From Phycisphaerae bacterium (GTDB lineage Bacteria > Planctomycetota > Phycisphaerae > Phycisphaerales > SM1A02), in NCBI GenBank assembly GCA_002690755.1, contig NZFT01000008.1:29758-35699 (forward strand): a stretch of 5,942 nt of DNA, in the 5' to 3' direction. The notes beneath the pieces are model-generated. The model had not been told where the DNA came from. It saw only the letters and a program-made list of their open reading frames with translations, and did no database searches. Below, in pieces: positions 1-5,942 of the stretch. Numbering within the stretch: position 1 is the first letter of the stretch; every line of letters begins with the position of its first letter. The position numbers and the translations under genes are program-made.

Positions 1-655
1 CCGCCTTGTCGGCGTTCGCTTCGGAGAGCTGGGCCACCACGTCGACCGGACCGTGGTCGGTCGCGACCGTTCGATGGAAGTGCCCGTGTCGGTTCCCGGC
101 CACCGCGACGCCCGCGACCGGACGCGGCGTGGCCCAGGTCCACGACGGTGCTTCCGGCCGGTCGCCGTCCGCCGGATCGCCGGAGGCCACCAGCGACCAG
201 CCGGCCAGTTCCTCGAATCGAACCGACATCGGCCGCAGCTGCGGTCGGCCTCGTTCGTCGAGGGGCTGTGGATGCCAGTCGCTGCCGTCGGAGAGGAAGA
301 TGCCGTCCTCGGCGGCGTGGGCCCGAACCGACTGGTTGTGGATCCTTCCGGGCCGTTCGCCCGCGGCGACGTCCTCGCGATGGACCCCGCGCCAGTGCAT
401 GACGACCTCCGCACCGGATTGCAGATCGGGGAGCGAGGGCCCCGGTCCGGGATCGATCTCCACGCCGTCCACGAGGATCCGGTGAATCTCCGACGACGGA
501 TGGATCCGGAACGCGAGGTCGCCGTCGCCCGCGACGGTCATGGTCGAGACGCCTTCCACGAGGTTCGTGGTCGGATCGATCTTCACCGTGAGTCGCTGGT
601 GGTCGACATCGACCGAGGCGAGCGTCAGCATGGCGGCGAGGCAGAGGTGAATCAC
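1..655 (-). CDS. M1-family metallopeptidase-like protein, N-terminal part (runs off left edge)
   Basis: An open frame on the minus strand runs without a stop from a GTG at 655-653 to the left edge, giving 218 complete codons. The first residues (MIHLCLAAMLTLAS when GTG is read as Met) are hydrophobic and could be a short export signal, though a basic n-region is lacking. The following sequence resembles the N-terminal beta domain of M1 aminopeptidases: a DHQRLTVKIDP strand near residues 18-28, then NLVEGVSTMTV (31-41), LAFRIHPS (47-54), a VVMHWRGV strand (84-91), the characteristic GIFLSDGSDWHPQ segment (118-130) and a GWSLVASGD segment (152-160). The zinc site (HEXXH plus a distal Glu) should lie further downstream, outside the window, so peptidase activity cannot be judged. 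A GGAG lies 9 bases before the GTG. An in-frame ATG at 631 is a shorter alternative; an ATG at 778 would add a Pro/Arg-rich stretch ahead of the hydrophobic segment and seems less likely. It is divergent from the photolyase gene. The family call comes from pattern recall, not a search. Confidence 0.65.
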   Translation of the reverse strand, partial: MIHLCLAAMLTLASVDVDHQRLTVKIDPTTNLVEGVSTMTVAGDGDLAFRIHPSSEIHRILVDGVEIDPGPGPSLPDLQSGAEVVMHWRGVHREDVAAGERPGRIHNQSVRAHAAEDGIFLSDGSDWHPQPLDERGRPQLRPMSVRFEELAGWSLVASGDPADGDRPEAPSWTWATPRPVAGVAVAGNRHGHFHRTVATDHGPVDVVAQLSEANADKA

Positions 656-838
656 GGGAGTCGGCTCCGGTGGGGACCGTGGCGGGACGGGGGGCCGGTC
701 GGGGAAGCGGCTTTCCCGGCTCGACGGCCGCGGCGAATCGCGGTCGACCGTTCGGACGAACCCGTTACGCCCGTGCATCTTCGCGACTTTCGTCCATTCG
801 GGCCGGATCCCGGCCCCGATTCAGGATCTCAACCAACC
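656..838. other. Divergent intergenic region between the M1-like and photolyase-like genes
   Basis: These 183 bases separate two divergent starts and should hold both promoters. I see no convincing -35/-10 pair in either direction and no Shine-Dalgarno close to the plus-strand ATG (an AGGA lies about 12 bases upstream). Two inverted repeats are present: a 7-bp-arm repeat at 800-816 and a smaller GTTCG-GA-CGAAC palindrome at 750-761. The open frames that cross this stretch are extensions of neighbouring frames and encode Pro/Arg-rich sequence without family resemblance. Confidence 0.6.
800..816. repeat. Perfect 7-bp inverted repeat upstream of the photolyase-like gene
   Basis: GGGCCGG at 800-806 and CCGGCCC at 810-816 are exact inverted arms separated by ATC. 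The repeat ends 22 bases before the ATG at 839, so it could be a leader hairpin or an operator half-site pair. No T-run follows, which argues against an intrinsic terminator. In DNA this GC-rich, arms of 7 bases can arise by chance, so a function is only a possibility. Confidence 0.4.
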
Positions 839-2338
839 ATGGCGTCTCCCGAGCTGCTCCTCGTTCTCCCGCACCAACTCTTCGCGGACCATCCGGGGCT
901 CGCGGACGGCCCGAGGCCGACCGCCCTCGTCGAGGATTCGCTGTTCTTCGGCGATGCCCACCATCCGGCCCGATTCCACAAGCAGAAACTCCGGCTGCAT
1001 CGCAGCACCATGAAGCGATACGAGGCGAGGCTGCGAGACGCCGGATGCAAGGTCGACTACCACCCGCATGAACCGGGACTTGATCCGCTGGGGGACGGCC
1101 TCGAGGCGGCCTCGAAGGCGGGTGTGAAGCGAGTCCTGGTGGCCGAGGTCCATGATCACCTGCTGGCGCGACGGCTTCGGCGGCACGTCGATCGCCTGCA
1201 GATCGAGCTGGAGATCCTGCCGACGCCGATGTTCCTCAACACCGACGAGGAGAACCGATCCTGGCGTGAGACCCGCAAGCGCTGGTTCATGGCCGACTTC
1301 TACAAGCACCAGCGCCGGCGTCTGGAAATCCTGATGGAGGGCGACGAGCCGGTGGGCGGTCGATGGAGCTTCGACGAGGACAATCGCAAGAAGATTCCGA
1401 AGGCGATGATGACGGAGATACCGGCGATCCCCACGTTCGAGATGGACGCGGTCGAGGCGGCGGCCGGCGGGCACGTCGAATCGACCTATGCGGACAATCC
1501 GGGCCGACTCGGCGATCCGATCTATCCGACGACCCACGAGACCGCGGCGGCCTGGTTGCAGACCTTCCTCGAGCAGCGGTTCACCCGCTTCGGCGACTAT
1601 GAGGACGCGATCGCGGCCGGGGAGAACTGGTTGTGGCACGGCGTGCTCACCCCGATGTTGAACATCGGACTGCTGACGCCGGGCCAGGTGGTCGACGCCA
1701 CGCTCGAACACGCCGCGAACCACGACGTCCCCCTGAATTCGTTGGAGGGTTTCATTCGACAGGTGGTCGGCTGGCGGGAGTTCATGCGGGCGACGTACGT
1801 GGATCTGGGCGTCCGGATGCGGACCACGAACCACTGGGACCACCACCGGAAGATGCCCGACGCCTTGTACGACGGCACCACGGGAATCGAGCCGGTCGAC
1901 GACGTGATCCGTCGAGTCCTCGACACCGGCTACTGCCACCACATCGAACGATTGATGGTGCTGGGCGGCTTCATGTTCCTGTGCGAGATCCATCCCGACG
2001 AGATCTATCGCTGGTTCATGGAGATGTTCGTGGACAGCTACGACTGGGTGATGGTGCCCAACGTCTACGCGATGAGCCAGAACGCCGATGGCGGACTGAT
2101 CACCACCAAGCCGTACTTCTCCGGGTCGGCCTACGTCAAGAAGATGAGCAACCATCGCAACGGCGACTGGAACGCGATCTGGGACGGGCTCTACTGGCGG
2201 TGGATCCTCGACCACGCCGACGAGCTCGGGAAGAATCCCCGTTGGGCGATGATGTGCGCCACGGGCCGCAGGATGGCCGCGGAGAAGCAGGCGGCGCACC
2301 GAGAAAACGCCGAGGCGTTCCTCGCCGGGCTCGATTGA
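839..2338 (+). CDS. Cryptochrome/photolyase-family protein, FeS-BCP (PhrB/CryB) type lacking the Fe-S ligands
   Basis: This complete 499-residue protein has the length and architecture of the prokaryotic (6-4) photolyase group (PF04244-like N-terminal domain plus helical FAD domain). That group uses light and FAD to repair (6-4) pyrimidine photoproducts or to sense light. The ATG at 839 starts a Rossmann-like strand (MASPELLLVLPHQLF) followed by the VEDSLFF segment (31-37), where related proteins bind the antenna chromophore. The frame is open upstream to position 53, but that part lies over the opposite-strand M1-like gene. C-terminal hallmarks are YCHHIERLMVLG (365-376), a MSQNADGG segment (412-419), TKPYFSGSAYVKKMS (423-437) and LYW (451-453). 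His367-His368 match the catalytic His pair. Against PhrB numbering recalled from memory (offset +2), the four cluster cysteines are gone: Pro352, Arg440 and Asp443 replace three, and the loop with the fourth is about 10 residues shorter. Trp342 of PhrB aligns with Tyr344; Trp392 and Tyr401 are kept. The consensus Glu of WVELPN is Met405. FAD-dependent photolyase or cryptochrome function is likely; substrate is not provable. Confidence 0.92.
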   Translation: MASPELLLVLPHQLFADHPGLADGPRPTALVEDSLFFGDAHHPARFHKQKLRLHRSTMKRYEARLRDAGCKVDYHPHEPGLDPLGDGLEAASKAGVKRVLVAEVHDHLLARRLRRHVDRLQIELEILPTPMFLNTDEENRSWRETRKRWFMADFYKHQRRRLEILMEGDEPVGGRWSFDEDNRKKIPKAMMTEIPAIPTFEMDAVEAAAGGHVESTYADNPGRLGDPIYPTTHETAAAWLQTFLEQRFTRFGDYEDAIAAGENWLWHGVLTPMLNIGLLTPGQVVDATLEHAANHDVPLNSLEGFIRQVVGWREFMRATYVDLGVRMRTTNHWDHHRKMPDALYDGTTGIEPVDDVIRRVLDTGYCHHIERLMVLGGFMFLCEIHPDEIYRWFMEMFVDSYDWVMVPNVYAMSQNADGGLITTKPYFSGSAYVKKMSNHRNGDWNAIWDGLYWRWILDHADELGKNPRWAMMCATGRRMAAEKQAAHRENAEAFLAGLD

Positions 2339-2449
2339 ATCGAAGCCGCGATCGGCGTCGGACGCGTTCGGAATCCGCTGGAGCGGGGCCATCGCGTCGG
2401 GTCGTGGCCGAGGTCGCTCCGACTAGAATGTGACTCCCGATCCGCCACG
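2339..2449. other. Intergenic gap between the photolyase-like gene and hrpA
   Basis: These 111 non-coding bases separate two co-directional genes. They contain only a 4-bp stem (GCCG-CGAT-CGGC, 2345-2356) with no T-run, so I see no intrinsic terminator. Read-through from the photolyase-like gene is possible. A TAGAAT near the helicase start could also give hrpA its own promoter. Confidence 0.5.
2424..2429 (+). promoter_or_regulatory. Possible -10 box for hrpA
   Basis: TAGAAT differs from the sigma-70 consensus TATAAT at one position and stands out in GC-rich DNA. It lies 20 bases before the hrpA ATG, which would leave a leader of roughly 12-15 bases. No good TTGACA-like -35 element is visible at the usual spacing, so the call rests on the hexamer alone. 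Confidence 0.3.
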
Positions 2450-5400
2450 ATGCCGCCTTCCGATTCCCATCCTCCCGCCGACCCCGATGCGTCCGGAGAC
2501 GCCTCGCCGCCCTCAAGCGACGCTGCGCGCCGACCTCGTCGGAAACGCCGGCAGAAGTCACGTTCGGGCGGCAAGGACGGATCGGAACCGAAGAAGGCCG
2601 CGCCCGGTGCGACCGCCTCGCCCGAAGAACTCGCGCGGGTGAAGGATCTGCAGCGTCGATCGGGCGAACTTCCCAAGGGGCAGGCGGGGACCGTCCGTCG
2701 TCGGCTTTCGGGCGCCCGTCGGCTCCTGGATGAAGGCCGATCCGCGGCCCGGCCGCTGGCCGCGATCGAACGGGATCTCACCCGGATGCTCGACGCCCGG
2801 GCCGCCCGCCTCGCGCGTCCCCTCGACGTCAGCTATCCCGCCGAACTTCCGGTGTCGCTCGCCCGGGAGGAGATCGCCGCCGCGATCCGGGACCACCAGG
2901 TGGTCGTGGTCTGCGGTGAGACGGGATCCGGCAAGACCACGCAGCTCCCCAAGATCTGCCTCGAACTGGGGCGGGGCGTCGATGGCCTGATCGGCCACAC
3001 CCAGCCGCGGCGGGTGGCGGCGCGAAGCGTCGCGGCGCGGATCGCGGAGGAACTGGAGACGCCGCTCGGCGAGGGCGTGGGTTATGCGGTGCGGTTCAAC
3101 GACCGGACGCGACCCGGCACCCGCGTGAAGCTCATGACCGACGGGATCCTGCTCGCGGAGACCCAGCGGGATCGGGATCTCGTCGCGTACGACACCCTGA
3201 TCATCGACGAGGCCCACGAGCGCAGCCTCAACATCGATTTCCTGCTGGGCTATCTCAAGCGACTGCTCTCCCGAAGGCCCGATCTCAAGGTGATCATCAC
3301 CAGCGCCACGATCGACCCCGAACGGTTCAGTCGTCACTTCGGGGACGCACCGATCGTGCAGGTCGGCGGCCGGATGCATCCGGTCGAGATCCGGCACCGA
3401 CCGATCGCGATCGACGGGACCGATCAGGACGTCGACGAAGCCACGGTCGCCGGTGTGCTGGAGGCGATCACCGAGATCGATGCGAGCGGCCTGGGCGAGA
3501 CTTCGCCATCCGGCCGGCCCGACATCCTGGTGTTCCTGCCCGGCGAGCGCGAGATCAACGACGTCGCGGCGGCGATCGAACGCACCAACCCGGCCTCGAC
3601 CGAGGTCCTGCCGCTCTACGCGCGGCTTTCGAACGACCGACAGGACCGCGTCTTCAAGCCCGGACCGGATCGCCGCATCGTGCTCGCCACGAACGTCGCG
3701 GAGACCTCGCTCACCGTGCCGAGGATCCGCGGGGTGATCGACGTCGGGACCGCCCGCATCTCGCGGTACTCGCCCCGAAGCCGCGTGCAGCGACTGCCGG
3801 TGGAGCCGGTGGCTCGATCCTCCGCGAATCAGCGAAGCGGCCGCTGCGGACGCATCGCCGCCGGACTCTGCATCCGACTCTACGACGAGGCGGCGTTCGC
3901 AAAACGACCTGAATTCACCCAGCCGGAGATCCTCCGGTCGAACCTGGCGAGCGTGATCCTGCAGATGGCGTCGCTGGGACTCGGCGGGCCCGACGCGTTC
4001 CCGTTCCTCGAACGGCCTTCCGCGAAACTGATCCGGGACGGGTACGAGACGCTGCGGGAGATCGGGGCGGTCGACCGGGCCGGCGAACTCACCACCATCG
4101 GACGAAGACTGGCCGCGATGCCGGTCGACCCGCGAATCGGGCGGATCGTGCTGGCGTCGATCGACGAAGGGTGTCTTCCCGAGATCGTGGTGATCGCCGC
4201 GGCGCTCTCGGTCCAGGATCCACGGAACCGACCGGCGGGCAGTGAAGGCATCGCGGATCTCGCGCACGCTCCGTTCCGCGATCCCGGCAGCGACTTCCTC
4301 TCCTTCGTCCGACTCTGGCGGGCGTGGCGCCGGGCCCGCGACGAGAAGGGCAGTTCGGCGATTCGAAGCTGGTGTCGTCGCAATCACCTCTCATACCTCC
4401 GGATGATCGAGTGGGAGGACGTGCATCGCCAGCTCGAGGAGATCGCGGGCCGTTGCCTCGAGGATGGGAACCGCAGGTCGAATCGCGCGTCGAGTGGGGC
4501 GTCGGATCGCAAGGGACCTCGTCGACGCGTCCGCCTCCCCGAGGTCCGGGACGATCCGCCCACCGGCGCGGTGCACCGGTCGATTCTCGCGGGCCTGGTC
4601 TCGAACATCGGCCACCGGACCGAGGAGGGGGACTACCGAGGCATCGCGGGCGCGACGTTCTCGATCTTCCCGGGCAGCGTGCTGCGGCGGCAGGACGCTC
4701 CGTGGATCGTGGCGGCGGAGATCGTCGAGACCAGCCGGCGCTGGGCCCGGACCGTGGCCCGGATCCGCGGCGACTGGGTCGAACGCGTGGCCCCGCACCT
4801 GGTGCGTCGGAACCACTTCGAGCCGCACTTCGATCCGGACACCGGATTCGTCGCGGCGTACGAGAACGTCTCCTTCGGCGACCTCGACGTGGTCGAACGT
4901 CGAACCATCCCGTACGCGCCGATCGACGTGGCGGGGGCCCGGGAGGGCTTCATCCAGCAGGCGCTGGTCGCGGAACGACTTGCCGGGGAGGCGCCGTTCC
5001 TCGCGCGGAATCGAGAACTCTTCGAACGACTCGACCAGTTGGGCGATCGCGGTCGCGAGCTGGGGCCGATCGCCGAGGACGAGGAGCGATTCGCGTTCTA
5101 CGACGCGCGGCTTCCGCCGGAGATCCACAACGCCGCGGCCCTGACCGCATGGCGTCGAAAGGCCGAACGTCGGGACCCGGGGATCCTGGTCATGCGCGAA
5201 CAGGATCTCGCCACCGACGTGCGGGCGGGGATCGACGAGGCCGAATACCCGGACCGGCTCCGCATGGGTGGGATGGACATCCGGCTCCGCTACCGACACG
5301 AGCCCGGTGTCGAGGACGACGGCGTCACCGCGATGATCCCGATCGAGTTGCTGGGACGGCTGGAGGCGGCGCGGTTCGAGTGGCTGGTGCCGGGGCTGCT

Positions 5401-5942
5401 GGTCGACAAGATCGAAGCCCTCATCCGCAGCCTGCCACGGCGGATGCGGACCCGGTACATGCCGATCCGCGAGACCGCGGTCGGGGCCGCGGAACACCTG
5501 CCGTTCGCGGAATCGTCGCTGCTGGAGGCCCTCGCCGGCTATCTCGGCGCGATCGGCGGCGCCGCGGTCCGCGTCGGCGACTACCGACTCGACATGCTGG
5601 AGGCGCATCACTTCATGCGTTTCGAACTCACGGACGTCGACGGGCGACTGCTTTCGAAGACGCGGAACTTCGCGACCCTCGTCTCGACCCACCGGGACGA
5701 TGCGCGGGTCGCGTTCGAGACGTCGATGGCGTCGTTGGAGTCCGGCGACGACGAGGCGGCGCGGCTCGCGGCGATCCGGGAGCGTCGAGACTGGGACTTC
5801 GGCGAGATGTCCGAGACGGTCGAGGTCGACCGTGGTGATCATCGACTGGTCGCCTATCCCGCCCTCGCCGACGAAGGCCGCTCGGTGCGGATCCGGGTGA
5901 CCGACGATGCGGTCACCGCGGCGGCGATGCATCTCGGCGGGG
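2450..5942 (+). CDS. hrpA: ATP-dependent RNA helicase HrpA (DEAH box), 3' end beyond window
   Basis: A single frame is open from ATG 2450 to the right edge: 1164 residues, closely resembling E. coli HrpA (about 1300 residues). That enzyme is a DEAH-type 3'-to-5' RNA helicase implicated in mRNA processing and, from recent work as I recall it, in rescue of collided ribosomes. Visible motifs are Walker A GETGSGKTT (156-164), TQPRR (184-188), DEAH (253-256), SAT (285-287), LPLYARLS (387-394), TNVAETSLTVP (414-424) and the arginine-finger motif QRSGRCGR (461-468). The HA2/ratchet region follows (about 500-600), then the OB-fold region (about 610-720). The HrpA-specific C-terminal domain (DUF3418-like) starts near 700, with GATFSIFPGS (734-743) and AAEIVETSRRWARTVARI (755-772). 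Two departures from E. coli stand out: a Pro/Ser/Asp-rich then strongly basic N-terminal tail of about 60 residues (RRPRRKRRQK at 27-36), and a basic, Ser-rich insertion of about 25 residues around 670-699. No Shine-Dalgarno is seen. About 200 C-terminal residues should lie outside the window. Confidence 0.97.
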   Translation, partial: MPPSDSHPPADPDASGDASPPSSDAARRPRRKRRQKSRSGGKDGSEPKKAAPGATASPEELARVKDLQRRSGELPKGQAGTVRRRLSGARRLLDEGRSAARPLAAIERDLTRMLDARAARLARPLDVSYPAELPVSLAREEIAAAIRDHQVVVVCGETGSGKTTQLPKICLELGRGVDGLIGHTQPRRVAARSVAARIAEELETPLGEGVGYAVRFNDRTRPGTRVKLMTDGILLAETQRDRDLVAYDTLIIDEAHERSLNIDFLLGYLKRLLSRRPDLKVIITSATIDPERFSRHFGDAPIVQVGGRMHPVEIRHRPIAIDGTDQDVDEATVAGVLEAITEIDASGLGETSPSGRPDILVFLPGEREINDVAAAIERTNPASTEVLPLYARLSNDRQDRVFKPGPDRRIVLATNVAETSLTVPRIRGVIDVGTARISRYSPRSRVQRLPVEPVARSSANQRSGRCGRIAAGLCIRLYDEAAFAKRPEFTQPEILRSNLASVILQMASLGLGGPDAFPFLERPSAKLIRDGYETLREIGAVDRAGELTTIGRRLAAMPVDPRIGRIVLASIDEGCLPEIVVIAAALSVQDPRNRPAGSEGIADLAHAPFRDPGSDFLSFVRLWRAWRRARDEKGSSAIRSWCRRNHLSYLRMIEWEDVHRQLEEIAGRCLEDGNRRSNRASSGASDRKGPRRRVRLPEVRDDPPTGAVHRSILAGLVSNIGHRTEEGDYRGIAGATFSIFPGSVLRRQDAPWIVAAEIVETSRRWARTVARIRGDWVERVAPHLVRRNHFEPHFDPDTGFVAAYENVSFGDLDVVERRTIPYAPIDVAGAREGFIQQALVAERLAGEAPFLARNRELFERLDQLGDRGRELGPIAEDEERFAFYDARLPPEIHNAAALTAWRRKAERRDPGILVMREQDLATDVRAGIDEAEYPDRLRMGGMDIRLRYRHEPGVEDDGVTAMIPIELLGRLEAARFEWLVPGLLVDKIEALIRSLPRRMRTRYMPIRETAVGAAEHLPFAESSLLEALAGYLGAIGGAAVRVGDYRLDMLEAHHFMRFELTDVDGRLLSKTRNFATLVSTHRDDARVAFETSMASLESGDDEAARLAAIRERRDWDFGEMSETVEVDRGDHRLVAYPALADEGRSVRIRVTDDAVTAAAMHLGG

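Noticed and set aside
750..770. SOS-box-like arrangement of CGAAC and GTTC half-sites
   Set aside because: The known CGAAC-N4-GTTCG LexA box needs a 4-base spacer and exact arms; here the arms are in reversed order or separated by 2 bases with a mismatch.
656..778. Longer M1-like protein starting at the minus-strand ATG at 778
   Set aside because: It would place about 40 Pro/Arg/Ser-rich residues before the hydrophobic signal-like segment, and a GGAG lies near the GTG at 655.
53..838. Open frame upstream of and in frame with the photolyase-like gene, which would give a 761-residue protein
   Set aside because: It overlaps the opposite-strand M1-like frame, is Arg/Asp/Gly-rich without family resemblance, and the family N-terminus begins exactly at the ATG at 839.
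2345..2356. Possible terminator hairpin after the photolyase-like gene
   Set aside because: The stem is only 4 bp (GCCG/CGGC) and no T-run follows; short GC palindromes are expected in this composition.
821..2392. Long minus-strand open frame (523 codons) across the photolyase-like gene
   Set aside because: It is antisense to a recognisable gene, with His/Arg/Val/Asp-rich sequence typical of complementary frames in GC-rich coding DNA and no recognisable motifs.
2558..4387. Long minus-strand open frame (609 codons) antisense to hrpA
   Set aside because: The sense strand encodes clear helicase motifs throughout; the antisense product is composition-driven and shows no domain features.
4324..5838. 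Plus-strand 504-codon open frame in a different frame within hrpA
   Set aside because: It is an Arg/Gly/Pro-rich out-of-frame product, while the HrpA frame stays open and conserved through the same bases, so there is no sign of a frameshift.
4391..5932. Long minus-strand open frame (513 codons) antisense to the 3' part of hrpA
   Set aside because: The sense frame is a continuous HrpA C-terminal domain; the antisense frame shows no family resemblance.

Overview
The window is high-GC (roughly two thirds G+C by eye), densely coding bacterial DNA, rich in GATC and in CGA, TCG and GAC codons. Shine-Dalgarno signals are weak or absent. Gene content and base use would suit a Gram-negative, GC-rich aerobic bacterium. 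A planctomycete of the Phycisphaerae type is a reasonable guess, but nothing here proves the taxonomy. There are no tRNA or rRNA genes, insertion sequences, CRISPR arrays or prophage genes.

Layout: (1) 1-655, minus strand: the first 218 codons of a secreted-looking M1-family metallopeptidase-like protein, running off the left edge before its catalytic region. (2) 656-838: a 183-base divergent intergenic region with a 7-bp-arm inverted repeat close to the next start. (3) 839-2338, plus strand: a complete 499-residue cryptochrome/photolyase-family protein related to prokaryotic iron-sulfur (6-4) photolyases (PhrB/CryB type). (4) 2339-2449: a 111-base gap with one possible -10 box. (5) 2450 to the right edge, plus strand: a DEAH-box RNA helicase of the HrpA type with 1164 codons present. 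The C-terminal end, about 200 residues by comparison with E. coli HrpA, lies outside the window.

The genes look like ordinary chromosomal neighbours rather than a dedicated system. The photolyase homologue and the helicase are co-directional and could be co-transcribed across the 111-base gap, but no shared pathway is evident; one acts in light-dependent DNA repair or sensing, the other on RNA or ribosomes. The M1-like gene is divergently transcribed.

The main point of interest is the photolyase homologue. Aligned with the family consensus and PhrB numbering as I remember them, it has lost all four cysteines that hold the [4Fe-4S] cluster, and the cluster loop is about 10 residues shorter. 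The paired catalytic histidines and most of the C-terminal FAD-domain motifs remain. I think this marks a cluster-free branch of the family rather than a decayed gene. I did not find a convincing undescribed multi-gene system.
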